Shown here piece by piece: positions 17,143 to 26,840 of a stretch of DNA of 64,000 nucleotides. The stretch lies in the NCBI RefSeq assembly GCF_003254745.1, contig NZ_QKXH01000006.1, positions 1 through 64,000 of the forward strand, in the 5' to 3' direction. Both the position numbers and the translations under genes were made by a program. The notes beneath the pieces are model-generated. The model did not search any database and was not told the DNA's origin. It saw nothing but the letters and a program-made list of their open reading frames with translations. Numbering within the stretch: the stretch's first letter is position 1; each line of letters starts with the position of its first letter. The stretch is from Flavobacterium aquariorum (lineage in GTDB: Bacteria > Bacteroidota > Bacteroidia > Flavobacteriales > Flavobacteriaceae).

Positions 17143-18132
17143 ATGAAAAAAATAGTTGTTATCGGAATCCTTTTTGCTTTGCCAATAATGATTTTTAATT
17201 CTTGTAATTCGTCTTCGGCCAATACTGTTGCAAAAGAAGAAACAAAAGACGAATCTTATATTACCATCGATACTTCAAAAATTCCAAATGATAAGTTTGG
17301 CGAATCGGTGCGTTATGGAAGAGAATTAATGCTAAGAACGGCATATTATATTGGTCCAAATGGAATTAAAGGAAAATATTTGGGCAATAAAATGAATTGT
17401 ACCAATTGCCATCAAGATGCAGGGACGAAGCCTTACGCTTTCAATTTGATGTCATCGCATGACAATTATCCACAATACCGTGGGCGAGAAGACAAAGTGC
17501 TCACGCTTGCAGAACGCGTAAACAATTGTGTGATGCGTCCACATTCCGGTAAACCTTTGCCATTGGACAGTGACGAAATGGTTGCTTTTTTATCTTATTT
17601 TAAATGGATTAGCAAGTTTGTACCAAAGGACAGTTTGTTTAAAGGAGCTAAAAACCTAAAAATTGAATTCCCTGCAGTGGCAGCAAGCCCTGAAAGAGGA
17701 AAAGTACTTTTTACCGAAAACTGCGCTCGTTGCCACGGAAATGAGGGGGAAGGGAAATTCAACGAAGACAAATCAGGATACGTTTACCCACCTTTATGGG
17801 GAAAATATGCGTACCAACCTGGTTCGAGCATGCATAGAGTTATCAAACAAGCACAATGGTTAAAAGGGAATATGCCTTTTGATAAAGTAACTGTTGGTAA
17901 ACCCTATTTAACCGATGCACAAGCACTTGATATTGCGGCCTATGTGAATGATGATTCCGTTCATACCAGACCAAATCCTAAAACATTGGATTATCCAGAT
18001 CCAAAGGCTAAAGCAATAGATTATGCTCATGCTCCTTTTATTGATCCTTTTAGCGAAAAACAACATAGACTAGGACCTTTTAAACCCATTATTGAATATT
18101 GGAAAAAACAAGGTTGGGAAGCTATTTATTAA
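17143..18132 (+). CDS. Dihaem c-type cytochrome lipoprotein, TsdA-like
   Basis: A 329-residue exported protein with a lipobox-like FNSC (Cys21). It has two haem-attachment motifs, CTNCH (86-90) and CARCH (194-198). Between them, RVNNCVMRPHSGKPL (Cys129) and MVAFLSYFKWIS closely resemble the segment of thiosulfate dehydrogenase TsdA that supplies the unusual axial cysteine ligand of haem 1. A thiosulfate dehydrogenase/tetrathionate reductase or related periplasmic oxidoreductase is therefore plausible; a generic electron carrier is the alternative. Its position within a glycan locus, between an ASST-family gene and a putative glycosidase gene, is unusual. Confidence 0.78.
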   Translation: MKKIVVIGILFALPIMIFNSCNSSSANTVAKEETKDESYITIDTSKIPNDKFGESVRYGRELMLRTAYYIGPNGIKGKYLGNKMNCTNCHQDAGTKPYAFNLMSSHDNYPQYRGREDKVLTLAERVNNCVMRPHSGKPLPLDSDEMVAFLSYFKWISKFVPKDSLFKGAKNLKIEFPAVAASPERGKVLFTENCARCHGNEGEGKFNEDKSGYVYPPLWGKYAYQPGSSMHRVIKQAQWLKGNMPFDKVTVGKPYLTDAQALDIAAYVNDDSVHTRPNPKTLDYPDPKAKAIDYAHAPFIDPFSEKQHRLGPFKPIIEYWKKQGWEAIY

Positions 18133-18190
18133 AGGTTTGATAAAACAATCTATTACTATTCTAGAACATTTTTTGAAAAAAAATACAATT

Positions 18191-21100
18191 ATGAAATACA
18201 ACTCAAAACAGAGATCTTTTATAAGTAGCTTAGTTGCACTTTGTCTTTTTATAACGACTGGAGCTTTACGTGCGCAAGAGTTAAAGTACACTGATGGCAA
18301 TAACAGTTGGAATCCAAGTTTACTAGGAAATCACCGTGCTGTAGTACAGTTTACAGGTAGCGGAACAGTTGCCAAAACAACAATCGACTGGAGAAGAAGA
18401 GACGAAAATCCAGAATTAAAACAGATTATAGTTCAGGATGCCAAAACAGGTAAAGACATTCTTAATGTGAAGCCTGAAAATATAAATAGAGAATCAGGAA
18501 CTATTTTTTTTGAAGCTGTTTCCGGTAAAGGGACCTATTATGTGTATTATTTGCCATACATAGATGAAGGCCCTAATGTATATTATCCAAAAGGAGTTTA
18601 CGTTAAAGCAAAAAATACGGCTGATGAAGCATGGTTGTCGAAAGTAAAAACCGATCTAAAAACTAATTGTAGTGTTTCGGAAATTCAAAGTATCAATGCT
18701 TTCAATAGTTTTTATCCTATGGAAGTAATTGCTACAGCTAAAGAAACGAAAAATTTAATTGCACAAAATCAAGGAAAAGCATTCTTGGTTTTCCCAGAAG
18801 ATCGAATGAATTCTATCAGAATGCAAAAAGATTTACCAAAGCGTTGGATTGACAAAGGAGTTCAAAAAACTTTTACAGATACTGCGTTAAGAGGAGAATA
18901 TTTGGCTTTTCAGTTGGGCGTTTATGCTTTGCAAGATTTAAGCAATGTAAAAGTTACGTTTTCAGATTTAAAAAATGCAGCAGGAAAAACAATTGCAGCA
19001 AAAAATATAAGCTGTATCAACACAGATGGAATAAAATATGACGGTTCCGTTTTTTCAAACACAGTAAATGTGTCAAAAGGGAGAGTACAAGCCCTATGGT
19101 GCGGAATTGACATTCCTGAAAGCACTGTGGCTGGAGATTATTTAGGTGAGATTTTGGTTAGTTCGGGTGGTGCCACCCAAGCAGTTTCTCTTCATTTGGT
19201 GGTTAATGGAGATGTTACTAACAATGGTGGCATTGACCACCCCGAGAAAATGACCCGATTAAAATGGTTGAATTCCACAATGGCACAGGAAAACACTGTA
19301 ATTGCACCATATATACCATTAGAAGTAAAGGAATCGGAGATTTCATTATTAGGAAGAAAAGTGCTTTTGAGTAAAAATGGATTGCCAGCTCAAATTCAAA
19401 CTTTTTTCACTCCTGAAATGACTTCAATTGGTGCCAAAGCCAATGATATATTAGCAGCTCCTGCACAATTTCATTTACTGGATAATACCGGAAAAGAAAT
19501 TAATAATTGGAAAAATACTAGTTTCAAGTTCACTAAGAAAGAGGCTGGAACTGTAGCTTGGGAAAGCACCAACACAGATACAGCTGTTGAAATGCAGGTA
19601 AACGGAACCCTTGAATTTGATGGTTTTTTATCATACACCGTTAAAATTACGGCTCTTGAAGATGTTACTTTCAATGATATCAATTTTCAAATGCCTTTGC
19701 AGCCTACATCGGCTAAATATTTGATGGGATTAGGTCAAAAAGGTGGAGAACGCCCTGAATCGCTTAAATGGAAATGGGATGTGGCGAATAAAAATCAGGA
19801 TGGTGCATGGGTTGGAAATGTGAATTCAGGATTGCAATTTTCCTTAAGAGATGAAAAATACAGCCGCCCTTTGAACACTAATTTCTATTTACAAAAACCA
19901 TTAATCTTGCCGACTTCTTGGGGTAATGAAAACAGAGGGGGAATTGATATTGTTCCTAGCGGAAAAGCGGTTTTGGTTAACGCTTACAGCGGAAATCGAA
20001 GCATGAAAAAAGGCGATGTTTTGTATTATAATTTCAATTTGTTGATTACACCTTTTCATGCTATCAATACAGATTTTCAGTGGGATAGTAGATTTTATCA
20101 CAGATATAATAATTTGGATACCATTGCAAAAACGGGAGCTACAATTGTGAATATACATCATGCAACCCCAATAAATCCATACATCAATTATCCTTTTATC
20201 GAGCATGAAAAAATGAAAAACTATATTGATGAGGCGCATAGTAAGGGATTAAAAGTTAAAATTTACAATACCATCAGAGAGCTTAGTAACAAAAGTTATG
20301 AAATACACGCGTTGCGCAGTTTGGGACATGAAATTTTTACTCCAGGTAAAGGAGGAGGGTTTAATTGGTTGCAAGAGCATATTGGCGAAGATTATATTGC
20401 AGCATGGTTTGTTCCCGAAATTAAGGATGCAGCGATTGTAAACAGCGGTATGAACCGTTGGCACAATTATTACGTTGAAGGAATGAATTGGCTGGTTCAA
20501 AATGTTGGTATAGATGGTGTTTATCTTGATGATGTTGCTTTTGACAGGGTTACGATGAAGCGTGTTAAAAGAGTATTGACTAAAGACGGACATCCTGGAA
20601 TAATTGATTTGCACAGTGCCAACCAATTCAACAAAAGTGATGGATTTAATAACAGTGCCAATTTATACATGGAGCATTTTCCATATCTTAATAAACTGTG
20701 GTTTGGAGAATATTTCGATTATGAGAAAAATCAACCTGACTTTTTCTTGACCGAAGTAAGTGGAATCCCTTTTGGACTTATGGGTGAAATGTTGCAAGAT
20801 GGAGGAAACGCTTGGCGTGGTATGATTTACGGTATGACGAACAGAATGCCTTGGAGCGAAAATGCAGATCCAAGACCAATCTGGAAAGTATGGAATGATT
20901 TTGGTATCAAAGGTTCAGAAATGATTGGATATTGGAGCGAAAATTGTCCAGTAAAAACTTCTAATACCAAGGTATTAGCAACAGTTTATAAAAAGAAAGG
21001 TTCAGCATTAATATCTATTGCAAGTTGGGCTGATGAGGATGTAAAAGTAAAACTGAATATTGACTGGAAAAAGTTAGGAATCGATCCTGCTAAGGCTACA

Positions 21101-21208
21101 ATAACAATTCCTGAAGTAAAGAATTTTCAATCAGCACAGCAATTTTCTGCTAATTCGGAACTACTGGTTGCAAAAGGGAAAGGATTGTTATTGATTGTTA
21201 AACAATAA
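18191..21208 (+). CDS. Putative secreted glycoside hydrolase (TIM-barrel type, GH123-N/DUF6067-like)
   Basis: A 1005-residue protein with a clear Sec signal (SSLVALCLFITTGALRAQ). ATG 18191 is chosen because it opens directly on the signal; a frame upstream overlaps the cytochrome gene. The N-terminal 650 residues are beta-sandwich-like. The region about 670-930 looks like a TIM barrel, with VNIHHATPINPYINYP, GLKVKIYNTIRE, then VGIDGVYLDDVAFDR (Asp780/Asp781) and FFLTEVSGIPFG (Glu855) as candidate acidic catalytic residues at strand ends. It resembles large uncharacterised Bacteroidota proteins that I recall as DUF6067/GH123-related, but this assignment is from memory. Locus context suggests action on HexNAc-containing glycans. 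Substrate unknown. Confidence 0.65.
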   Translation: MKYNSKQRSFISSLVALCLFITTGALRAQELKYTDGNNSWNPSLLGNHRAVVQFTGSGTVAKTTIDWRRRDENPELKQIIVQDAKTGKDILNVKPENINRESGTIFFEAVSGKGTYYVYYLPYIDEGPNVYYPKGVYVKAKNTADEAWLSKVKTDLKTNCSVSEIQSINAFNSFYPMEVIATAKETKNLIAQNQGKAFLVFPEDRMNSIRMQKDLPKRWIDKGVQKTFTDTALRGEYLAFQLGVYALQDLSNVKVTFSDLKNAAGKTIAAKNISCINTDGIKYDGSVFSNTVNVSKGRVQALWCGIDIPESTVAGDYLGEILVSSGGATQAVSLHLVVNGDVTNNGGIDHPEKMTRLKWLNSTMAQENTVIAPYIPLEVKESEISLLGRKVLLSKNGLPAQIQTFFTPEMTSIGAKANDILAAPAQFHLLDNTGKEINNWKNTSFKFTKKEAGTVAWESTNTDTAVEMQVNGTLEFDGFLSYTVKITALEDVTFNDINFQMPLQPTSAKYLMGLGQKGGERPESLKWKWDVANKNQDGAWVGNVNSGLQFSLRDEKYSRPLNTNFYLQKPLILPTSWGNENRGGIDIVPSGKAVLVNAYSGNRSMKKGDVLYYNFNLLITPFHAINTDFQWDSRFYHRYNNLDTIAKTGATIVNIHHATPINPYINYPFIEHEKMKNYIDEAHSKGLKVKIYNTIRELSNKSYEIHALRSLGHEIFTPGKGGGFNWLQEHIGEDYIAAWFVPEIKDAAIVNSGMNRWHNYYVEGMNWLVQNVGIDGVYLDDVAFDRVTMKRVKRVLTKDGHPGIIDLHSANQFNKSDGFNNSANLYMEHFPYLNKLWFGEYFDYEKNQPDFFLTEVSGIPFGLMGEMLQDGGNAWRGMIYGMTNRMPWSENADPRPIWKVWNDFGIKGSEMIGYWSENCPVKTSNTKVLATVYKKKGSALISIASWADEDVKVKLNIDWKKLGIDPAKATITIPEVKNFQSAQQFSANSELLVAKGKGLLLIVKQ

Positions 21209-21421
21209 TTTTTTTAAAGTCTTTTTAATTTGAATTCAATTGTTCTTTGTGGTTTGGTTACCTTATGTTTTAAAGCATAAAAATGAAAAGCAATGGGAAG
21301 GAATAAAAGACAAAATGTATGAAATCGCCATGATTCTAAAAACAAAGGAAGAGTGGCGATAACATATTGTTTAACCAGTAAGTTATGGCTCGAATTCGTT
21401 GAAAAATAATAAACATTTACC

Positions 21422-24400
21422 ATGAAATTTAAATCAGTATTCATCCTTTTATCTTTTGTAAGTCAGTTTACTGTTGCTCAAAATAGCGCACCAACAATCA
21501 AAGTGTATAAAAAGGTTTTTACAACCTATCCTTTTTCGGATCCGGATCCTATCCCAAAACCAGACTCAAAAATCTATCCATATTATCGATTTGACGGCTT
21601 TACTGATAAGCCTGTGCAAAAAGAATGGAAAGTGATAGAGTTGGAGAACGATTATATTAAGCTAACGATATTGCCAGAAGTGGGAGGCAAGGTTTGGTCC
21701 GCCATCGAGAAGTCAACCGGAAAAGATTTTATTTACAACAATCACGTAATTAAATTTAGGGATATTGCTATGCGTGGACCTTGGACCAGCGGTGGTGTTG
21801 AAGGAAATTATGGTATTATTGGGCATACGCCAAATTGTGCCACACCGGTAGATTATATAACCATTACCAGAGAAGATGGTAGTGTAAGTTGTGTTATTGG
21901 AGTATTTGATTTGCTTACTCGAACTTCTTGGAAATTAGACATTAATTTGCCAAAAGATAAGGCATATTTTACCACCAATTCTTTTTGGTTTAACGATACT
22001 GCTTTTGAGCAACCCTATTATACTTGGATGAATACAGGTATTAAGGCAGCTGGGAATTTGCAATTCATTTATCCAGGCAAAAATTATCTTGGTCACGATG
22101 GTGAGTATAATTCATGGCCTATCAACAAGGAAAACGGAAAAGATCTTTCTTTTTACAATAATAACAATTTTGGAGGTTACAAATCATACCATGTGTTTGG
22201 GAAGTACAGTGATTTTTTTGGAGGATACTGGCATGATGAAGATTTTGGAATGGCCAGATATAGCAATCATGATGATAAACCCGGAAAAAAAATATGGATT
22301 TGGGGTTTGTCTCAACAAGGAATGATTTGGGAAAAATTATTGACAGACACAGACGGACAATATGTAGAAGTGCAAAGCGGCAGATTGTTCAATCAATCTA
22401 GTGAAAACAGCATGTACACACCTTTTAAACACCGCTCTTTTTCACCGTATCAGACGGATTCCTGGACAGAGTTTTGGTTTCCTGTCAAGCAAACCAAAGG
22501 TTTCGTAAAAGCAAATAATTATGGTTCTGTAAATGTAAAAAACGAGAGCGGATGGTTGAAAATTTATTTTTCGCCATTGCAAAAGTTAAACGAAAAACTG
22601 GTTGTGTTTGATAATGGCAAAGTGGTGTATTCGAAGGATATTTCGGTTAAACCAATGGAACTATTCAAAGACTCTATTCGCGTTTCTGTTAATGAAAATA
22701 AGTTAAAACTAACAATAGGGGAGAATAAACTGGTTTGGAATTCGGCACCAGAAGATGGAAACCTAAGTCGACCATTAGAAATTCCTAAAGATTTCGACAA
22801 TAACTCGATATATGGCTTATACCTGCAGGGCAAAAATTGGATTAGTTTTAGGGATTATATAAAAGCAGAGGAGAAGTTAACGGAATGCTTGAAAAAAGAC
22901 ACCAATTATGCTCCGGCTTTGTCGGATATGGCGTCTTTGCAAATTAGAAAAGGGCAATATGCAGAGGCAGTTTTAACGGCCAGTACAGCTTTGGCAATTA
23001 ATACCTATGATCCTGCAGCCAATTATTATTATGCGATGGCCAACTTATATTTAGGAAAAACAACTGATGCAAAAGATGGTTTTGATCTTGCCGCTTCGAG
23101 TGTTGAATTCCGCTCAGCTGCTTATACGGAATTAGCTAAACTTTACTTTTGTGAAAATGAACTAAACAAAGCCATTGAATACGCTGAGAAAAGTTTATTG
23201 AACAATCAGTACAATCTGGAAAGTTTGCAATTGTTGGCTGTTATATACCGCTTGCAAAATGATAGTTCAAAATCAAATGAAATACTTAATAGAATTAGCG
23301 CAGTTGATCCTTTGAATCATTTTGTTCGTTTTGAAAAATTTATCTCGGAAGGTTCTGAAGCCTCAAAGAAAAATTTCACTTCGATGATACAAAATGAAAT
23401 GCCTGAACAAACCTATTTGGAATTGGGTATGTGGTATTATCGATTAAATCGAAAAGAAGAAGCATTAAAAGCTTTCTCGGTTGCTGTACCAAATGCAGAG
23501 TTAGCGTATTGGAAAGCATTTTTGGAGAATAAGCCTGTAGATTTGAGTCAAATCCAACCGGGAATCAGTTTTCCATTTCGTGCTGAAACTGCCAATATTT
23601 TAGAAAAATTGATTCCAACAAATGGTCAATGGCAATTAAAATATCATTTGGCACTAATTGAATGGAATAGAAATAATCTTGCTAAAGCAAAAGAACTGTT
23701 TCAGCAATGCGGCTATAAACCAATGGACCCTGCTTTTTATGCAGCAAGGGCAGCATTGATGAAAGAGAATCCAGAATTAGCTTTGATTGATCTTCAACAA
23801 GCCATTAAACTGAATAAACAAGGATGGAGATACTCTAAATTATTGGCGGAACATTTTATCGTGCAAAAGCAATATGACAAAGCATTGGCTGTTGTAGAAC
23901 CTTTTTACAAAGGACATAAGGAGAATTACATCATTGGAATGTTATATGCAAAAACACTGTTGCTTACTAAAAAATATGCAGTTGCAGATGTATTCTTAAC
24001 CCAACTGAAAATTCTGCCTTTTGAAGGAGCCACTATTGGTAGACAATTGTATCATGAAGCCAAACTAATGCAGGCGGTAACGGAAATGAAAAATAAGCAA
24101 TACAAAAAAGCATTACAGTTTATCGCAGAGGCTAAGTTATGGCCTGAAAATTTGGGCGCGGGTAAACCGTATGACGAAAACATTGACGAAAGATTGGAAA
24201 ACTGGTTGAATTATTTGTGTTACACAAGTCTTGGAGATAAGGCAACCGCTAACGAATGTTTGCAAAAAATCATTGCTTTCAGTCCAAAAGTGGATAATAC
24301 CGTTATGAACTTTTTACCGGCCAATCAATTGGTTTCTGCATGGGCTATTGAAAAAACTTCTAATGCAAAAAAAGCGGAAGAATGGTTGCAGGCGCAAGCG

Positions 24401-24520
24401 AATATATATCCTTCCAATAAAATTATTCAGTGGTGTCTGCACACTTACATCAAAAAGCAATCTGCTGGTTTAACTGAGGATGAAAAAGATGGTGAAGTCA
24501 GAATTTTGGAAAAACTTTAA
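21422..24520 (+). CDS. Secreted DUF5107 protein with C-terminal TPR array
   Basis: A 1032-residue protein with a signal peptide (SVFILLSFVSQFTVAQ). Residues about 30-370 match the DUF5107 family: a beta-sandwich with aldose-epimerase-like features, such as LPEVGGKVWSAIEKSTG, AMRGPWTSGGVEGNYGIIGH, and HDEDFGMARYSNHDDKPG. From about 455 onward there are multiple TPR-like repeats (APALSDMASLQIRKGQYAEA; AANYYYAMANLYLGKT). The DUF5107 fold is carbohydrate-related but without an established reaction. It follows the putative hydrolase gene after a 213-bp gap, which I could not assign to a promoter. Probably a periplasmic glycan-binding or processing scaffold; this is inference. Confidence 0.75.
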   Translation: MKFKSVFILLSFVSQFTVAQNSAPTIKVYKKVFTTYPFSDPDPIPKPDSKIYPYYRFDGFTDKPVQKEWKVIELENDYIKLTILPEVGGKVWSAIEKSTGKDFIYNNHVIKFRDIAMRGPWTSGGVEGNYGIIGHTPNCATPVDYITITREDGSVSCVIGVFDLLTRTSWKLDINLPKDKAYFTTNSFWFNDTAFEQPYYTWMNTGIKAAGNLQFIYPGKNYLGHDGEYNSWPINKENGKDLSFYNNNNFGGYKSYHVFGKYSDFFGGYWHDEDFGMARYSNHDDKPGKKIWIWGLSQQGMIWEKLLTDTDGQYVEVQSGRLFNQSSENSMYTPFKHRSFSPYQTDSWTEFWFPVKQTKGFVKANNYGSVNVKNESGWLKIYFSPLQKLNEKLVVFDNGKVVYSKDISVKPMELFKDSIRVSVNENKLKLTIGENKLVWNSAPEDGNLSRPLEIPKDFDNNSIYGLYLQGKNWISFRDYIKAEEKLTECLKKDTNYAPALSDMASLQIRKGQYAEAVLTASTALAINTYDPAANYYYAMANLYLGKTTDAKDGFDLAASSVEFRSAAYTELAKLYFCENELNKAIEYAEKSLLNNQYNLESLQLLAVIYRLQNDSSKSNEILNRISAVDPLNHFVRFEKFISEGSEASKKNFTSMIQNEMPEQTYLELGMWYYRLNRKEEALKAFSVAVPNAELAYWKAFLENKPVDLSQIQPGISFPFRAETANILEKLIPTNGQWQLKYHLALIEWNRNNLAKAKELFQQCGYKPMDPAFYAARAALMKENPELALIDLQQAIKLNKQGWRYSKLLAEHFIVQKQYDKALAVVEPFYKGHKENYIIGMLYAKTLLLTKKYAVADVFLTQLKILPFEGATIGRQLYHEAKLMQAVTEMKNKQYKKALQFIAEAKLWPENLGAGKPYDENIDERLENWLNYLCYTSLGDKATANECLQKIIAFSPKVDNTVMNFLPANQLVSAWAIEKTSNAKKAEEWLQAQANIYPSNKIIQWCLHTYIKKQSAGLTEDEKDGEVRILEKL

Positions 24521-24639
24521 AAATAAGCTAGCGTAAAAAGTCTCATCATGACTAATGTAAAATAAGGATGATTGAATTAGATCAATGAATGATTTGGTGT
24601 AATTTTATCATGAAAATAACCATCATAAACAAAATAAAA

Positions 24640-26820
24640 ATGAATAAGCTTTTTTTAAAATGTACAGTTTTTAGCTTCATCTCACTGGTATCATTAGAAA
24701 TGAGTGCACAGAACGCAAATAAAAACAAAGACGAGCTCGCAGTTTATAGAGTTACTGCACAAAAGGTTAACGATCTCGTAAACACAAAACTTGAAGTGTC
24801 GTTTGATTATGGCAAGCGATATTTATACGGAAAAGAATGGCTTACTCTAACGCCTCATTTTTACGAAACGGATACCCTTACCTTGGATGCCAAGGGAATG
24901 GATTTTAAGGAAATTGCAATCATGGAAGGGACAAAAAAAGTTCCTTTAAAGTATACTTACGATACAGAGCAACTTTTTATCACTCTAAACAGAAAATATA
25001 AAAATACAGAGAAATACACGATTTACATTGATTATACAGCAAAACCAGATGAGTTAAAAGCAAAAGGAAGTGCTGCAATTACTAATGCAAAAGGACTGTA
25101 TTTTATCAATCCAGACGGTAAAGAAGATAAGCCTATAGAAATATGGACACAAGGTGAAACAGAGGCATCATCTGCTTGGTTTCCTACTATTGATAAGCCA
25201 AATCAAAAAACAACATCGGAGATTTCGATGACTGTGGATGCTAAATACACAACCTTATCAAATGGAAAATTAGTTGCCCAAAAAGCCAACAAAAATGGAA
25301 CTCGTACGGATACTTGGAAGATGGATGTCCCTAATGCTCCTTACTTGTTTATGATGGCTGTGGGAGATTTTAAAATATTTAAAGATTCCTATAATGGAAA
25401 AGAAGTTAGCTATTATTTGGAGCCAAAGTATGCGCCTTACGCCAAACAAATTTTTGGTAAAACACCGGATATGATGAATTTTTACAGTAAAATGTTGGGA
25501 GTTGAATATCCATGGGTTAAATACGCTCAGATTGTAGCCAGGGATTACGTTTCCGGCGCAATGGAAAATACATCGGCTACTTTGCATGGTGCTTATGTTC
25601 AAAAAACAGAAAGAGAATTGCTGGATGAAAATGAAGAAAGTACTATTGCACATGAACTTTTTCATCAGTGGTTTGGAGACTATGTGACTGCCGAATCTTG
25701 GTCTAATTTAACGATGAACGAATCTTTTGCAACTTTTGGAGAAGTCCTTTGGCATGGACATGATGCCGGACAAGATGCAGAAGACAGATCACGTTATGAA
25801 AAACTGCAAAATTATTTGGGTTCCAGCAAAAATGGAATGAGCCCTGTTTTGGCCCGTTTTCATTACAATGATAAAGAAGATATGTTCGACAATATTAGCT
25901 ATTCAAAAGGTTCTATAATATTGTATGCTATAAAAAATCAAATGGGCGATGAAGCTTTCTTTAAATCATTAAATCGTTATTTGACAACTAATGCTTTTAA
26001 GAGTGGAGAAACACATCAGTTGCGTTTGGCAATGGAAGATGTGACCGGAATAGATTGGAGTCCGTATTTTAACCAATGGTATTATCAAGGTGGTAATCCG
26101 ATTTTAGAAATTAAGTATGGTTATGCAAATGGGAAAGCGACTATTTCTGTAAAGCAAACGCAGGATAGTTCAGTACAATTGTTTAGCCTGCCTCTGAAAG
26201 TTGATTTTTATGTAAACGGAAGTAAAATAAGAAAGAATATTCTAATTGAAAATAGAGAGCAAATTTTCAGTTTTGATGTACCTGCCAAACCTGATTTTGT
26301 AGATATGGACGCCGATAAAATTTTGGTTGGCCAAATTATAGAAAACAAGAAGGCGGAAGATTATTTATACCAATATAAAAATGTTCCATCGTATTTCAAC
26401 AGAATTGAAGCAATAAAATTTGCTGTAAAAGATAAAAGTCATACTGCTCAACTTATAGTATTGGCAGGTTTAGGTGATAAACAAGATGATTTAAGAACAC
26501 TTAGTATTAAAGGATTGGATTTAAACGATAATCAAACTAAAGATGCTGCATTGAAAAGCTTACTGGATATAGCCAAAAATGATAAGAATACAGGAGTTAG
26601 AGCCGCAGCAATTTTGAAATTGGCATCTACAGGTGATATTGCTTATAAAGGTTTAATGAGTGAAAGTGTCAAAGAACAATCTTATAAAGTGATTGCTGCA
26701 GGGGTAGTAGGACTTAATAAATTTTCACCCGAAGAAGGAAATAAAGTTTTATCATCATTGGACGATGACACCCAAAAACACATTTCTCCATTGATGAAAA
26801 AAATTGAAAATCAAAAATAG
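24640..26820 (+). CDS. Secreted M1-family zinc aminopeptidase
   Basis: A 726-residue metallopeptidase with a signal peptide (CTVFSFISLVSLEMSAQ); ATG 24640 is chosen because it opens on that signal. The M1 exopeptidase motif GAMEN is at 306-310, and the zinc motif HELFH at 338-342 with the third ligand Glu361 (NESFATFGE) gives the classic HEXXH-X18-E. A C-terminal helical/HEAT-like region spans about 590-726. It would remove N-terminal residues from peptides in the periplasm. Inside a locus that also has a GalNAcase-like enzyme and shares its operator with threonine degradation genes, trimming of deglycosylated peptides is a natural role (inference). The DUF3472 gene follows by 20 bp. Confidence 0.9.
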   Translation: MNKLFLKCTVFSFISLVSLEMSAQNANKNKDELAVYRVTAQKVNDLVNTKLEVSFDYGKRYLYGKEWLTLTPHFYETDTLTLDAKGMDFKEIAIMEGTKKVPLKYTYDTEQLFITLNRKYKNTEKYTIYIDYTAKPDELKAKGSAAITNAKGLYFINPDGKEDKPIEIWTQGETEASSAWFPTIDKPNQKTTSEISMTVDAKYTTLSNGKLVAQKANKNGTRTDTWKMDVPNAPYLFMMAVGDFKIFKDSYNGKEVSYYLEPKYAPYAKQIFGKTPDMMNFYSKMLGVEYPWVKYAQIVARDYVSGAMENTSATLHGAYVQKTERELLDENEESTIAHELFHQWFGDYVTAESWSNLTMNESFATFGEVLWHGHDAGQDAEDRSRYEKLQNYLGSSKNGMSPVLARFHYNDKEDMFDNISYSKGSIILYAIKNQMGDEAFFKSLNRYLTTNAFKSGETHQLRLAMEDVTGIDWSPYFNQWYYQGGNPILEIKYGYANGKATISVKQTQDSSVQLFSLPLKVDFYVNGSKIRKNILIENREQIFSFDVPAKPDFVDMDADKILVGQIIENKKAEDYLYQYKNVPSYFNRIEAIKFAVKDKSHTAQLIVLAGLGDKQDDLRTLSIKGLDLNDNQTKDAALKSLLDIAKNDKNTGVRAAAILKLASTGDIAYKGLMSESVKEQSYKVIAAGVVGLNKFSPEEGNKVLSSLDDDTQKHISPLMKKIENQK

Positions 26821-26840
26821 TTTTCAAAATCCTAATCAAA

